Positions 18,697 to 28,961 of a stretch of DNA of 64,000 nucleotides are shown here, piece after piece (position 1 is the first letter of the stretch; each line of letters begins with the position of its first letter). Position numbers and translations under genes: made by a program. Source of the stretch: Serratia oryzae (GTDB lineage: Bacteria > Pseudomonadota > Gammaproteobacteria > Enterobacterales > Enterobacteriaceae); the NCBI RefSeq assembly GCF_001976145.1, contig NZ_MOXD01000001.1, positions 434,001 through 498,000 of the forward strand, written 5' to 3'. The notes beneath the pieces are model-generated. The model worked only from the letters and a program-made list of their open reading frames with translations, did no database searches and was not told the origin of the DNA.

Positions 18697-21075
18697 TTAC
18701 TTTTTCTGCGCCAGATTCATCCAGGTTTGCACCACGGTATCCGGGTTAAGTGACAGGCTGTCGATTCCCTGCTCCATCAGCCACTTGGCCAAATCCTCAT
18801 GATCCGATGGGCCTTGGCCGCAAATCCCCACGTACTTGCCATGACGTTTGGCAGCTTGGATCGCCATGGTCAGCAGCATTTTGACCGCTTCGTTGCGTTC
18901 ATCGAACAGCTCAGAAACCACGCCGGAATCGCGATCCAGCCCCAAAGTCAGCTGCGTCATGTCGTTGGAGCCAATCGAGAAGCCGTCGAAATATTCCAGG
19001 AACTGATCGGCTAACAAGGCATTGGAAGGGATCTCGCACATCATAATCACTTTCAGCCCGTTCTCACCGCGCTTGAGCCCCTGACGCGCCAGCTCCTCTA
19101 CCACCGCCTCAGCCTGTGCCACGGTGCGCACAAACGGCACCATAACCTCAACGTTGGTCAGCCCCATGTCATTACGCACCCGCTTCATCGCTTCACACTC
19201 CATGGCGAAGCAGTCACGGAAACTTTCGGCAACGTAACGGCCAGCCCCACGGAAGCCCAGCATCGGGTTCTCTTCATGTGGTTCGTACTTCTCGCCGCCC
19301 ACTAAGTTGGCGTATTCATTGGATTTGAAGTCGGAAAGACGCACGATAACGCGCTTAGGCCAGAATGCCGCACCCAGCGTCGCGATCCCTTCGGTTAAAC
19401 GACCAACATAGAACTCGACCGGATCGTCGTAACCTTGCATCAGCGCCCTGATTTCGGCTTGCAGTTCTGGCGGCTGCTGGTCAAATTCCAACAACGCGCG
19501 CGGGTGCACGCCAATCATGCGGTTAATGATAAATTCCAAACGCGCCAGACCTACCCCTTCATTCGGCAGACGGGCAAAATCGAAGGCTCGATCCGGGTTG
19601 CCCACGTTCATCATGATCTTCAGCGGGAGCTCTGGCAGTTCGGTGACTTCAGAACTTTGTACGCTGAAGTCCAGCATATCGCTGTAAACAAAACCGGTAT
19701 CACCCTCGGCACAGGAGACCGTGACTTTCTGCCCATCCTTCAGCAGATCGGTGGCATGCCCACAGCCAACCACCGCTGGGATCCCCAGTTCACGGGCGAT
19801 GATCGCCGCGTGACAGGTTCGGCCGCCACGGTTGGTGACAATTGCGGCCGCCTTTTTCATGATCGGTTCCCAGTCCGGGTCGGTCATGTCAGTCACCAGC
19901 ACATCCCCTGGCTGAATGCGATCCATTTCGCTGATGTCGTTAATCACTTTCACCGGGCCTGCGCCAATGCGGTGCCCGATGGCGCGCCCTTCCACCAGCA
20001 CGGCGCTATTGCCGTTCAACTGGTAGCGCTCCATCACCTGCTCATTGGAACGCACGGTTTCCGGGCGCGCCTGCACAATCAATAGCTTGCCGGTGTGCCC
20101 ATCTTTTGCCCACTCGATGTCCATCGGGCGACCATAATGCTTTTCGATCAGTAAAGCCTGGTGCGCCAACGCCTGCACTTCATCATCACTCAGAGAGAAA
20201 CGATTGCGCTGCGCTTCTGGCACATCTTCAATCCGAACCTGTTTGCCGTGATCCTGCGAGGGCGCGTACACCATGCGGATTTTCTTCGACCCCAGATTAC
20301 GCCGCACAATGGCAGGTTTGCCTTTCAGCAGCGTCGGCTTGTGCACGTAGAATTCGTCCGGGTTGACCGCCCCCTGCACAACCATTTCACCCAGACCAAA
20401 TGCCGAAGTGATAAACACCACCTGATCGAAACCAGACTCGGTATCAATGGTGAACATGACTCCTGACGAAGCCAGATCGGAACGCACCATGCGCTGCACA
20501 CCGGCAGACAACGCCACGCCGCGATGATCGTACCCTTGATGCACCCGGTAGGAGATCGCACGATCGTTGAACAACGAAGCAAATACGTGCTTGATCGCCA
20601 CCATCACGGCCTCAATGCCCTGCACATTGAGGAAAGTTTCCTGTTGGCCAGCAAAGGAGGCATCCGGCATATCCTCTGCCGTGGCGGAAGAACGCACGGC
20701 GAAAGAGGCATTACTTTCACCGCCAGCCAGTTGCTGATAGGCCAACGTGATTTCACGTTCAAATTCTGCATGGAAAGGTGTGTCGATCACCCATTGGCGA
20801 ATTTGCGCACCGGCCTTGGCCAGTTGAGCAACGTCGTCAACATCGGTTTGATCCAGTAACTGATAGATGCGCTGATTAACACCGCTTTGCTCAAGAAAAT
20901 CATTGAACGCCTGTGCGGTGGTAGCAAAACCGTTCGGCACGGCTACACCTAAATCGGAAAGATTGGTGATCATTTCACCGAGGGAGGCGTTTTTACCCCC
21001 AACACGGTCAACGTCGTGCATGCCAAGCTGGTTGTACCAAAGCACATTACGCAAGTCTGGGCCATTGTTAGACAT
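18697..21075 (-). CDS. ppsA: Phosphoenolpyruvate synthase PpsA
   Basis: A 792-residue enzyme that converts pyruvate and ATP to PEP, AMP and phosphate in gluconeogenesis. The N-terminal ATP-binding domain is followed by the swivelling phosphohistidine domain with [15 protein letters not shown] (phosphorylated His near 421). The C-terminal PEP/pyruvate domain ends with the catalytic GICGQGPSD cysteine. Length equals E. coli PpsA. It is divergent from its regulator ppsR. A Cra site lies upstream. Confidence 0.98.
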   Translation of the reverse strand: MSNNGPDLRNVLWYNQLGMHDVDRVGGKNASLGEMITNLSDLGVAVPNGFATTAQAFNDFLEQSGVNQRIYQLLDQTDVDDVAQLAKAGAQIRQWVIDTPFHAEFEREITLAYQQLAGGESNASFAVRSSATAEDMPDASFAGQQETFLNVQGIEAVMVAIKHVFASLFNDRAISYRVHQGYDHRGVALSAGVQRMVRSDLASSGVMFTIDTESGFDQVVFITSAFGLGEMVVQGAVNPDEFYVHKPTLLKGKPAIVRRNLGSKKIRMVYAPSQDHGKQVRIEDVPEAQRNRFSLSDDEVQALAHQALLIEKHYGRPMDIEWAKDGHTGKLLIVQARPETVRSNEQVMERYQLNGNSAVLVEGRAIGHRIGAGPVKVINDISEMDRIQPGDVLVTDMTDPDWEPIMKKAAAIVTNRGGRTCHAAIIARELGIPAVVGCGHATDLLKDGQKVTVSCAEGDTGFVYSDMLDFSVQSSEVTELPELPLKIMMNVGNPDRAFDFARLPNEGVGLARLEFIINRMIGVHPRALLEFDQQPPELQAEIRALMQGYDDPVEFYVGRLTEGIATLGAAFWPKRVIVRLSDFKSNEYANLVGGEKYEPHEENPMLGFRGAGRYVAESFRDCFAMECEAMKRVRNDMGLTNVEVMVPFVRTVAQAEAVVEELARQGLKRGENGLKVIMMCEIPSNALLADQFLEYFDGFSIGSNDMTQLTLGLDRDSGVVSELFDERNEAVKMLLTMAIQAAKRHGKYVGICGQGPSDHEDLAKWLMEQGIDSLSLNPDTVVQTWMNLAQKK

Positions 21076-21587
21076 CGAGACAATCCTTATTGCTATCAGT
21101 AGGGTCTAAGCGAATTTAATTCGGTAAGCGAAGCGAAATCAGACTAGCACAATGACCCAAAGAAAATGGAAAGGTGAATCGATCAACCCAATGAAAAAAA
21201 TGAATTTTAAGAGAAAGACGCAGCGGCATAATTTTAATGGGGATCGTTCCCTTAAACACTAACAAACTGATATTAAACAAATTAAGTAAGATTTTAAATT
21301 TCGATTAAATACACACTCTCAAACGGGCTGAATTTGACGGAAATAACCTGTTCGGCGTGATAAAATTGTTTAAAATTAGGCGCAACAGTTTTATAAAAAA
21401 TAAAATTGCGTTTTATAATAACGCGTAATCCGCTATTTACTCACCTTGCCTGATTAAAATATGACTTTATTTATCGCGATTGCTCGTGTTATCACAAATT
21501 TCTGACCCGGCGCTTTACCCGCCAATCATTCACAGACCATGATATTTTGCTACAACAGGATTATCGTTTTCAGCGAGAGAGTGACGA
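21076..21587. other. ppsA-ppsR divergent intergenic region
   Basis: A 512-base AT-rich region without an ORF. It holds the Cra site listed separately and the promoters of both genes; no further sites could be assigned. Confidence 0.5.
21173..21186. promoter_or_regulatory. Cra (FruR) operator upstream of ppsA
   Basis: GGTGAATCGATCAA matches every position of the Cra consensus RSTGAAWCSNTHHW. It lies about 100 bases upstream of the ppsA start. E. coli ppsA is activated by Cra from an equivalent site. Confidence 0.75.
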
Positions 21588-22409
21588 ATGGAAAGAAGCG
21601 TTTTTTATATTTCTGATGGTACGGCCATTACTGCCGAAGTGTTGGGACATGCGGTACTGTCACAGTTTCCGATCGCGGCCACGACCTATACCTTGCCATT
21701 CGTAGAAACCGAAGCACGTGCCCGCGGCGTGTGCCAACAGATTAACGATATTTACCAGCAAACCGGGGTGCGCCCGCTGGTGTTCTATTCGATTATTTCC
21801 CCGGAGGTGCGCCTGGTGATCACCCAGAGCGAAGGTTTCTGCCAGGATATCGTGCAAGCCCTGGTTGGGCCGTTACAAGGGGAACTGGGGGTAGAACCTA
21901 CGCCCATCGCCAATCGCACCCACGGTTTGACCGAAAGCAATCTCGACAAATATGACGCCCGTATCGCCGCTATTGATTACACTTTGGCGCATGATGATGG
22001 CATTTCGCTGCGTAATCTCGATCAGGCACAGGTGATCCTGCTGGGCGTTTCACGCTGTGGCAAAACCCCCACCAGCCTGTATCTGGCCATGCAGTTTGGC
22101 ATCCGTGCGGCCAATTATCCGTTCACCGCCGACGATATGGACAATCTGCAACTGCCTGCCGCGCTAAAACCCTTTCAGCACAAGCTGTTTGGCCTGACGA
22201 TTGACCCGGAACGCTTAGCCGCCATCCGTGAAGAGCGGCGAGAGAACAGCCGTTATGCGTCAATACGCCAGTGTCGGATGGAATTAGCGGAAGTCGAAGC
22301 CTTGTTCCGCAAGAATCAAATCCGCTACCTCAATACCACCAACTATTCGGTAGAAGAAATCTCCACCAAAATCCTCGATATTCTCGGCATGAGCCGCCGT
22401 ATGTTCTGA
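21588..22409 (+). CDS. ppsR: PEP synthase regulatory protein PpsR
   Basis: A 273-residue DUF299-family bifunctional kinase/pyrophosphorylase that inactivates and reactivates PpsA by ADP-dependent phosphorylation and Pi-dependent dephosphorylation of a threonine. The P-loop-like [11 protein letters not shown] (about residues 154-164) is the family nucleotide-binding site. Divergent placement next to ppsA fits its single known target. A hairpin (GTGGTAGGC / GCCTGCCAC, 22423-22445) follows the stop. Confidence 0.96.
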   Translation: MERSVFYISDGTAITAEVLGHAVLSQFPIAATTYTLPFVETEARARGVCQQINDIYQQTGVRPLVFYSIISPEVRLVITQSEGFCQDIVQALVGPLQGELGVEPTPIANRTHGLTESNLDKYDARIAAIDYTLAHDDGISLRNLDQAQVILLGVSRCGKTPTSLYLAMQFGIRAANYPFTADDMDNLQLPAALKPFQHKLFGLTIDPERLAAIREERRENSRYASIRQCRMELAEVEALFRKNQIRYLNTTNYSVEEISTKILDILGMSRRMF

Positions 22410-22422
22410 AGCTAAAATATGC

Positions 22423-22445
22423 GTGGTAGGCCTGCTGCCTGCCAC
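22423..22445 (+). terminator. ppsR terminator hairpin
   Basis: A 9-bp stem with one mismatch and a 5-base loop, followed by TTAATTTTAA, 14 bases past the ppsR stop. Confidence 0.55.
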
Positions 22446-22528
22446 TTAATTTTAACCTGCGTTGCTTTTTACAGGTTTATGCAAAATAACCGGCCCACTA
22501 CGGTTGAATTCAGCGATTTTTACGTTAT

Positions 22529-22544
22529 TGTGATCCTCATCACT
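22529..22544. promoter_or_regulatory. Candidate CRP site upstream of aroH
   Basis: TGTGATCCTCATCACT matches 9 of 10 conserved bases of the CRP consensus TGTGA-N6-TCACA. It is 45 bases before the aroH ATG, so it may lie near the -10/-35 region and could be repressive. No TrpR-type CTAGT motif was found between ppsR and aroH. Confidence 0.5.
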
Positions 22545-22588
22545 TCCCGGTATTCCTGCCGTAGCGAAGAACAGTTTTAGAGAAAATC

Positions 22589-23635
22589 ATGCAAAAAACA
22601 GATGAACTGCGGACCGCGCGCATCGATAACCTCGTTACGCCCCAAGCGTTAGCGGAAAAGTTGCCGATCTCAGACGCCATTGCCGATAATGTGACAGCGT
22701 CACGTAAACGTATTGAAAACATCCTGATGGGCGAAGATCGTCGCCTGTTAGTGGTCATTGGCCCCTGCTCCATTCACGATCTGGATGCGGCTACCGACTA
22801 TGCACACCGCTTGAATGCCCTGCGCGAACGCTATCAGGATCGTCTGGAAATCGTGATGCGTACCTATTTTGAAAAACCGCGTACCGTTGTCGGCTGGAAA
22901 GGGTTAATTTCCGATCCCGATCTGGATGGCAGTTTTCAGGTCAACCGTGGGATTGAAATAGCCCGCAAGCTGTTGCTGGCCGTCAACCAGCTTGGCCTAC
23001 CTACCGCCACCGAGTTTCTGGATATGGTGATCGGCCAGTATATTGCCGATTTAATCAGTTGGGGGGCGATTGGCGCTCGTACTACCGAAAGCCAGGTTCA
23101 CCGCGAGATGGCCTCTGCGCTCTCCTGCCCAGTAGGCTTCAAGAACGGTACCGACGGTAATACCCGTATTGCCATCGATGCGATCCGCGCGGCTCGTGCC
23201 CGCCATATGTTCCTGTCGCCCGACAAGCATGGCCAGATGACCATTTATCAGACCAGCGGTAATCCGTTCGGCCACATTATTATGCGCGGGGGCAAAAAGC
23301 CGAACTATCACGCCAGTGATGTAGTGGCCGCCTGCGACAGCCTGCGTGAGTTCGATCTCCCAGAACATCTGGTGATCGATTTCAGCCACGGTAATTGCCA
23401 GAAGATGCACCGCCGCCAGCTAGAGGTGGCTGAGAACGTCTGCCAGCAGATCCGTGCCGGTTCAATGGCCATCGCCGGCGTGATGGCGGAAAGTTTCCTG
23501 GTGGAAGGAACACAGAAAATCGTCAGCGGCCAGCCGTTAACCTACGGCCAATCGATCACCGATCCTTGCCTGAGTTGGGCCGACAGCGAACAGTTGCTGG
23601 CCATGTTGGCAGATGCGGTGGATACTCGTTTCTGA
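22589..23635 (+). CDS. aroH: DAHP synthase AroH (class I, Trp-sensitive type)
   Basis: A 348-residue 3-deoxy-7-phosphoheptulonate synthase, the first shikimate-pathway step (PEP plus erythrose-4-phosphate). Family blocks are visible: VVIGPCSIHD, GARTTESQVHREMASALS and VIDFSHGNCQK, which supply substrate- and metal-binding residues. Position after ppsA-ppsR matches E. coli aroH, the tryptophan-inhibited isozyme; isozyme identity rests on this synteny. It sits between a candidate CRP site and a glutathione peroxidase gene. Confidence 0.93.
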   Translation: MQKTDELRTARIDNLVTPQALAEKLPISDAIADNVTASRKRIENILMGEDRRLLVVIGPCSIHDLDAATDYAHRLNALRERYQDRLEIVMRTYFEKPRTVVGWKGLISDPDLDGSFQVNRGIEIARKLLLAVNQLGLPTATEFLDMVIGQYIADLISWGAIGARTTESQVHREMASALSCPVGFKNGTDGNTRIAIDAIRAARARHMFLSPDKHGQMTIYQTSGNPFGHIIMRGGKKPNYHASDVVAACDSLREFDLPEHLVIDFSHGNCQKMHRRQLEVAENVCQQIRAGSMAIAGVMAESFLVEGTQKIVSGQPLTYGQSITDPCLSWADSEQLLAMLADAVDTRF

Positions 23636-23687
23636 TCGCTTTGAGTGGGGTGTTTAACGCGCCCCACCGGCAACGCGGAGCCTTGGC

Positions 23688-24170
23688 ATGAGCAACTCGC
23701 TGTTAACCATTCCCTGCATTACCCTGCAGGGGGAGCACAAAACGCTAGCCGACTTCCCCGCACGGGTTTATCTGGTGGTCAACACCGCCAGTCGTTGTGG
23801 CTTTACCCCACAGTACCGGGGGTTGGAAACTCTCTGGCAACGCTACCGCGCACGCGGCTTGGTGGTGCTCGGGTTTCCCTGCAATCAATTTGGCAAACAA
23901 GAGCCAGGAGATGCACGCGCGATCGCCGACTTCTGCACTCTGAATTACGGCGTCAGCTTCCCATTGTTCAGCAAGATCGACGTTAACGGTGCGGATGCTC
24001 ATCCGCTGTTCAGCGAACTGAAACGCCGAGCGCCCGGTTTGCTGGGCAGCCAACGCATCAGATGGAATTTCACCAAGTTTCTGTTCACTGCAGAGGGTGC
24101 CCGAATCACGCGCTTTGCTCCGTTTACCAAGCCAGAACGGCTCGGTGAACATATCGAAAAACTGCTCTAG
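23688..24170 (+). CDS. Glutathione peroxidase-family protein (BtuE paralogue)
   Basis: A 160-residue GPx-like peroxidase. The catalytic tetrad is complete: Cys37 in ASRCGFT, Gln67 in FPCNQFG, and Trp126-Asn127 in RWNFTKF. It is probably a thioredoxin- or glutathione-dependent thiol peroxidase in the cytosol. It is distinct from the btuE-linked copy at 37517-38068 and occupies the place where E. coli has ydiE. The stop is 2 bases from the convergent selO stop, with no room for a terminator. Confidence 0.85.
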   Translation: MSNSLLTIPCITLQGEHKTLADFPARVYLVVNTASRCGFTPQYRGLETLWQRYRARGLVVLGFPCNQFGKQEPGDARAIADFCTLNYGVSFPLFSKIDVNGADAHPLFSELKRRAPGLLGSQRIRWNFTKFLFTAEGARITRFAPFTKPERLGEHIEKLL

Positions 24171-24172
24171 CC

Positions 24173-25615
24173 TCAGCTTGAGCAGGAAATCTCCAGATGC
24201 TTACCCCATTCAGGGGGTAAGCCTGCCAGATCGTCATACTGCGGATCATCGGCAAACGGCTGCAGCAATGCCTGGTGCAGCCGCGCAAGTTTGCTGACAT
24301 CATTCTGTTCGGCCGCTTCGATTGCCTGCTGCGCCAGATAATTGCGCAAAATCAGCTTGGGATTCACCGCTTTCATCGCCAGCTGGCGTTCAGCATCGCT
24401 CACCTGCTCTTGCTGCAAACGCAGGCGGTATCGCTGATACCAACGATCGAACGCAGCACGATCGATAAACTCATCTCGCAAAGGGGAATGCGCCTGCCAT
24501 TGCTCCACATCGCTCAGCAGGCGGAACGTTCGGGTATAATCCCGCCCTTCCTGCATCATCAGGCTCAACAGACCCGTCAATAGCTCGTTGTCCTGCTCTG
24601 AGGGGGTAAAGAAACCCAGCTTCGCGCGCATCTGTTCACCATAGGCCTGCATCAACGCAGGCTCATACGCTGCTAACGCCGTCTGTAACTGCTCAGTGGT
24701 CATCAGGCCAGAGAGCGTTTGCGCCAGGCGATGCAGATTCCACAACCCAACCGCCGGTTGATTGTCAAAGGCGTAACGGCCCTGGTGATCGGAGTGGTTA
24801 CAGATGTAATTGGGTTGGTAATCATCAAGGAAACCGTAAGGCCCAAAGTCCAGAGTGAGGCCGAGAATTGACATGTTATCGGTATTCATCACCCCATGGG
24901 CAAAACCAACGGTCTGCCAATGCGCCATCAGGCGCGCGGTACGTTCTACCACCTCGGTAAACCACAGCGCATAACGCTCTGTTTCCTCATGCCACTGCGG
25001 CCAGTGGTGCGCAATCACGAAATCTGCCAGTTGCTTCACCTGCTCTGGCTGCCTGCGGTAATAAAAATGCTCAAAGTGACCAAAACGGATATGGCTTTCT
25101 GCTACACGCAGCAGCATCGCACCGCGCTCTGGCTGCTCGCGAAATACCGGTTGCTCGCTGGTTACGATGGTCAACGCACGCGTGGTGGGTATTCCCAGGT
25201 GATGCAGCGCTTCAGAAGCCAGAAACTCCCGGATCACCGAACGCAATACCGCTCGCCCATCCCCCATGCGCGAATAAGGCGTCAGCCCGGCCCCTTTCAG
25301 ATGCCAGTCCATGCTGCGCCCGTCGGCTAATTGCTGTTCACCCAGTAAAATTCCACGGCCATCACCCAACTGCCCGGCCCAGGCACCAAACTGGTGGCCG
25401 CTATAAACCTGCGCCAGGGGTTGCATGCCTGGCAGCAGCCTCTCCCCGGCCCAAACCGGCGTGTTTTCCGGCGTAAACCAGCTTTCATCCAGCCCGAGTT
25501 CACGCGCCAAAGGCTGGCTGTGGTACAGCAAACGAGCACCGGTAAGGGGCGTGGGGTTCAACTCGGTGTAAAAACCGGGCAACTGCTGGTGGTAAGTATT
25601 GTTAAACTGCGGCAT
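24173..25615 (-). CDS. selO: Protein adenylyltransferase SelO (YdiU)
   Basis: A 480-residue pseudokinase-fold enzyme that transfers AMP from ATP to Ser, Thr or Tyr of target proteins. The UPF0061 blocks are present: [34 protein letters not shown] and the [11 protein letters not shown] / DFGPYGFLD active region. The C-terminus ends in Cys-Ser-Ser, the position of the redox Cys/Sec of SelO. Preceded by the unannotated small ORF at 25717-25836 on the same strand. Confidence 0.95.
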   Translation of the reverse strand: MPQFNNTYHQQLPGFYTELNPTPLTGARLLYHSQPLARELGLDESWFTPENTPVWAGERLLPGMQPLAQVYSGHQFGAWAGQLGDGRGILLGEQQLADGRSMDWHLKGAGLTPYSRMGDGRAVLRSVIREFLASEALHHLGIPTTRALTIVTSEQPVFREQPERGAMLLRVAESHIRFGHFEHFYYRRQPEQVKQLADFVIAHHWPQWHEETERYALWFTEVVERTARLMAHWQTVGFAHGVMNTDNMSILGLTLDFGPYGFLDDYQPNYICNHSDHQGRYAFDNQPAVGLWNLHRLAQTLSGLMTTEQLQTALAAYEPALMQAYGEQMRAKLGFFTPSEQDNELLTGLLSLMMQEGRDYTRTFRLLSDVEQWQAHSPLRDEFIDRAAFDRWYQRYRLRLQQEQVSDAERQLAMKAVNPKLILRNYLAQQAIEAAEQNDVSKLARLHQALLQPFADDPQYDDLAGLPPEWGKHLEISCSS

Positions 25616-25686
25616 AGGCCCTCCATTACCCTCAGTGTAGAGCTTGAGTACGCGGATTAATACGGAGGAATTGCAGGGATAACGCC

Positions 25687-25705
25687 CTGCCCGTTAACCG
25701 GGCAG
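25687..25705. terminator. Hairpin after the 39-aa ORF
   Basis: CTGCCCG and CGGGCAG form a perfect 7-bp stem with a 5-base loop, 12 bases past the small ORF stop on the minus strand. No T-run, so it may be a weak terminator or attenuator before selO. Confidence 0.4.
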
Positions 25706-25716
25706 AGGCGAATATG

Positions 25717-25836
25717 CTACCGGCGACGCCGGGTGACTTTTAATGATTTACTGCGCTGACAAAAAAAATGCTTGGCGAACGAAAATAATGCGATAAATAA
25801 CAATACCGGGAGCGCGAAAACAATCATTCCGTCCAT
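25717..25836 (-). CDS. Small membrane protein, 39 aa, unrecognised
   Basis: The reading frame starts at ATG 25836 with an AGGG site 7 bases upstream. The product has a hydrophobic segment at about residues 4-21, then a strongly basic tail ending in four arginines. This is the layout of single-span small inner-membrane proteins with the positive tail in the cytoplasm. It lies in the 250-base gap between the EAL gene and selO on the same strand. I do not recognise a family. The ribosome site, composition and position support a real gene, but no homologue check was possible. Confidence 0.6.
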   Translation of the reverse strand: MDGMIVFALPVLLFIALFSFAKHFFCQRSKSLKVTRRRR

Positions 25837-25865
25837 TATTAACCCTATTATATGTGTTAACAATA

Positions 25866-26603
25866 TCAGTTATTGTTGTCGAATTCTGTAGAGATCCTTC
25901 GCAGAGTTCGCAAATTATCCACACTAGTGACAGGCCATAACCCCCCCTGCAGCCCTAAAACACCAGCGTTTCTAAGTTTATTAATGCATTCTTTTTTTCC
26001 TACTCCACAAACTATCACCCCCTTACAGAGAAGATTGATATTCTTCAATAATGAATCTATGACCACGTCATAACCTGGATGAGTAAACAGCTGCCAATAA
26101 AAGCGTTTATCAATCTTTACGTAGTCAAACAACCCGTCATACAGCGCGGTAAGCGTTGTTTTCCCCGAACCAAAGTCATCCAGCCACAAGGTAAAATAGT
26201 CACTCAGTAGCCTGATCTTTTGATTGTGTTTCCCCGCAGATAAATTAGGAAAACCCTCACTAATTTCAAAGGTAAGAAATGGTAACTGTTGAATACGCCG
26301 GCGTAATACAAAATCGCCGAGTAGCAAGTCAACGACGTTTTCTTCAATGTTAATGGTCAATAATACGTCATTTTCAATAAACCATGTTGCCTGCTGCTCA
26401 ACCAACAACATTTGTTCATTAAATAATTCAATCCGTTGCTCAGGGGATAATAAATTAATCCCAATATCCATTGGTATTGCCAAATCGCCATCCAGACTAT
26501 TGAAACGGCTGAGAATTTCCACAGCCAGCAACTCCCCCCCCATTGAGTAAACCGGTTGAAAAACAGAGTGACTAATAAAGTCAGATTCAAATTGAATTTT
26601 CAT
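25866..26603 (-). CDS. Degenerate EAL-domain protein, YdiV (RflP)-like
   Basis: A 245-residue stand-alone EAL domain. Some catalytic positions remain: Glu29 (AVEIL), Asn85, Glu113 (EISE), Asp142-Asp143 (DDFGSG), Lys163 and Gln219. The late AEGVE motif is replaced by VCGVG near residues 198-202, so cyclic-di-GMP hydrolysis is probably lost or weak. The end (LQGGLWP) and the position beside selO match E. coli YdiV, a non-enzymatic inhibitor of FlhD4C2. A motility or virulence regulatory role is inference. The ribosome site is weak. Confidence 0.75.
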   Translation of the reverse strand: MKIQFESDFISHSVFQPVYSMGGELLAVEILSRFNSLDGDLAIPMDIGINLLSPEQRIELFNEQMLLVEQQATWFIENDVLLTINIEENVVDLLLGDFVLRRRIQQLPFLTFEISEGFPNLSAGKHNQKIRLLSDYFTLWLDDFGSGKTTLTALYDGLFDYVKIDKRFYWQLFTHPGYDVVIDSLLKNINLLCKGVIVCGVGKKECINKLRNAGVLGLQGGLWPVTSVDNLRTLRRISTEFDNNN

Positions 26604-27139
26604 TTTAATGCCAAAAACTTAACGGCGAGAATTTCATCCTATATGAATATATTTTACCTATCAACCCCCATGAGATTAATCTGAAACATAAATATTATTA
26701 CCAATAAATTATGAATTAATCGATAGATTTAAGCTATGTTAAAAGCACAAATAATCCCACTGAAAATTAATTTATCTTAAGACTGCAATAACCAAAGAAA
26801 GCGTGTTTTTTATACTATTAAAATTTATGATCGCCAGACACATAACCCCTAATGAGTTACCTCTGATTTTATTAGAAAAATCCCAAAAAAGAGAACGCTG
26901 AGATGATAACGTCGTGAACATTCACCCTATTGAATGTCACAAAAAAACATTAATTTTACTTATATACAAATAACTTGTGCTACGCAAAAAATCAGCCCCC
27001 TCATGGCGTGTCATCTTGACTTATAAGTTCCTTTGGTCTAATACCAGAATTAATATTTACAAACCTGCCGTGAATGTTAATCAAATGGTCTTTTTTTGAG
27101 CACTGTGCTTATTATCAGAAAACCCGCAAAGAAAAGAGA
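26604..27139. other. AT-rich intergenic region upstream of the EAL gene
   Basis: About 540 AT-rich bases with no supported ORF. They presumably contain the promoter of the EAL gene. No operator was recognised. The adjacent inverted-repeat element at 27140-27209 is listed separately. Confidence 0.5.
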
Positions 27140-27209
27140 GCTTGCTACATATTTTACCCTGTGGCGCTAATCGTCGGATTGGCCAATCCAGAAAGGTAAA
27201 TTAGCAAGC
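27140..27209. repeat. 70-bp nested inverted-repeat element
   Basis: Outer arms GCTTGCTA (27140-27147) and TAGCAAGC (27202-27209) are perfect. Inner arms TTTACC (27153-27158) and GGTAAA (27195-27200) nest inside. The middle holds a perfect 14-bp palindrome GGATTGGCCAATCC (27176-27189). It could be a repetitive intergenic element or the core of a structured RNA. Confidence 0.5.
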
Positions 27210-27225
27210 GATAAGACAGAGGGAT

Positions 27226-27251
27226 AAAAAAAGGACAGGTTTCCCCATCCT
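27226..27251 (-). terminator. lplA rho-independent terminator
   Basis: On the minus strand an 8-bp stem (AGGATGGG / CCTGTCCT, with G-U pairs) closes a GAAA tetraloop and is followed by seven Ts. It is 27 bases after the lplA stop. Confidence 0.85.
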
Positions 27252-27277
27252 TGGTCTTTCCGTATGGTAGGCAACGG

Positions 27278-28291
27278 TTACTTAATCGTTTCCATCAACC
27301 ACCCTCGCAACTCGGTAAGTTCAGCAGACTGTTGCGGGAACTGTATTTGCAGACGATCGCAGCAGGCTGCCAGTGCCTCACTACGATAAGCGCAGCCCAT
27401 CAGCATCTTGGCCAAGGCTTGCAAAGGGGCCGGATTAAGGCTGTCGGTGAAAATTTGCGCCCGGACAATGCCTCCCTTTTCAACATCAAAAAAGATATCC
27501 ACACCTCCCCAGCTAAAACGCTCATTCAGCAGATGGCTGAACGCAGGTGCTTTACCAAAATTCCATTCCCAACTGCTCTGTTTAGCAAACTGTTGTGCAA
27601 AGTTCGGCAAATTGGGGAAAACATCCGGTGAAATCACCTCCGCGGTTGCGCTTTCACCATAATGGGCAAAAAAGGCCTGGATGATGGCGTCACAAACCTG
27701 CTGATGGTCAATCTCTGGCAAGAATTCTGCCAGGTTAGCCACACGCGAACGGACGGAAGTAATACCTTTCGCCTGCAGTTTTTTAGGATCGGGATTGAGG
27801 TAATCAGCCAAACGATTGAGATCGGCGTTCAGCAACAGAGTACCATGATGAAAACCACGATCCTGTGTCTCACGATAGGCAGAACCGGATATTTTGCGGA
27901 TCCCATCGGCCGTATCCACCACCAGATCGTTGCGCCCAGAGGCCGTTGCGCTAATCCCCAACTGGTTCAACGCTTGCAGAATAATACCGGTCGATACGGT
28001 TTTATCATAACCCGGCTTCCCCGCCATAAACGTGAAACAGGTATTACCGAGATCGTGAAATACAGCACCACCGCCGCTGCTGCGCCGTGCCAAACGAATG
28101 CCGTCCTGCTCCATGCGCCGGGTATTACACTCTTTCCACGGATTTTGTGACTGGCCAATCACCACGGTTTCCGCATTACGCCACAGGAACAGGATTTTCT
28201 GCGTCGTCATTTCGCGGAAGATGCACTCTTCAACCGCCAGGTTGAACCAAGGATCGTAAGAGTCAGAAATTAATAAACGTAAATCATTCAT
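27278..28291 (-). CDS. lplA: Lipoate-protein ligase LplA
   Basis: A 337-residue ligase that activates lipoate with ATP and attaches it to lipoyl domains of 2-oxoacid dehydrogenases and the glycine cleavage H protein. The lipoyl-AMP site blocks [15 protein letters not shown] and GRNDLVV.../KISGSAY are clear, and the C-terminal accessory domain is present. The ATG at 28291 has a GGAA site and gives the E. coli-type N-terminus ([15 protein letters not shown]). In E. coli the gene lies elsewhere, near ytjB; here it follows nlpC by 58 bases. Confidence 0.95.
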   Translation of the reverse strand: MNDLRLLISDSYDPWFNLAVEECIFREMTTQKILFLWRNAETVVIGQSQNPWKECNTRRMEQDGIRLARRSSGGGAVFHDLGNTCFTFMAGKPGYDKTVSTGIILQALNQLGISATASGRNDLVVDTADGIRKISGSAYRETQDRGFHHGTLLLNADLNRLADYLNPDPKKLQAKGITSVRSRVANLAEFLPEIDHQQVCDAIIQAFFAHYGESATAEVISPDVFPNLPNFAQQFAKQSSWEWNFGKAPAFSHLLNERFSWGGVDIFFDVEKGGIVRAQIFTDSLNPAPLQALAKMLMGCAYRSEALAACCDRLQIQFPQQSAELTELRGWLMETIK

Positions 28292-28349
28292 GGTGATTTC
28301 CGCAAGCATTGGGATGAGGCCATGATACACCAGCGCAACGGGTCACACG

Positions 28350-28808
28350 CTAGATTCGGCGCGCTTGCCAATAGACTTTCCGCCAGTACACATTATTAAG
28401 CGAGGAACGGGTCACACCCTGGCTTGTGGAAGCATGGATAAACTGGTTGTTGGTATCGTAGATCCCAACATGCAGGCCATTGCCACCGCTGCCGGTTTTG
28501 AAGAAGACCAGATCCCCCGGCAACAGTTCGTCACGCGATACTTGAGTACCAACGCCGGTCTGCTGTTCAGTAGAACGAGGCAATTGCAGGTCAAAACGAT
28601 CGCGGAAAGTACGGTAGACAAAGCCAGAACAATCCACACCGCCACGATCTAAACCACCATAGCGATACGGGGTGCCATACCATTGGCGTAATTGCTCATT
28701 CAGTTGCGCGACAACGACGATTGAATCGGACAGGCGGCCATTCGGCGGTGGCGCATTGCTGCTGCAACCCGCCAGAATCAAACAGACGAATAAAAACCAC
28801 ACACGCAT
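28350..28808 (-). CDS. nlpC: Lipoprotein NlpC, NlpC/P60 peptidase
   Basis: A 152-residue lipoprotein with a lipobox LAGC (Cys15). The NlpC/P60 domain carries the catalytic Cys60 in VDCSGFV, His113 in HVGIY and a third polar residue near His125. It probably cleaves peptide bonds in peptidoglycan stems from the inner face of the outer membrane. It lies between arnF and lplA; in E. coli it follows btuD directly, so the arn operon is inserted between them here. Confidence 0.93.
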   Translation of the reverse strand: MRVWFLFVCLILAGCSSNAPPPNGRLSDSIVVVAQLNEQLRQWYGTPYRYGGLDRGGVDCSGFVYRTFRDRFDLQLPRSTEQQTGVGTQVSRDELLPGDLVFFKTGSGGNGLHVGIYDTNNQFIHASTSQGVTRSSLNNVYWRKVYWQARRI

Positions 28809-28961
28809 CGCATCATTTCCTTCACTGAATCACGCTACCCGCCTATTACCAGCGAGCAAGCACAGAGTAACTTAAGTAAGGATAGCGTTGTTTTGCGCTA
28901 ATTTATCTCTCAAGACACGAAAAAGGCAAGCATTGTGAAGGAGATATAGCGGATCTATCCG

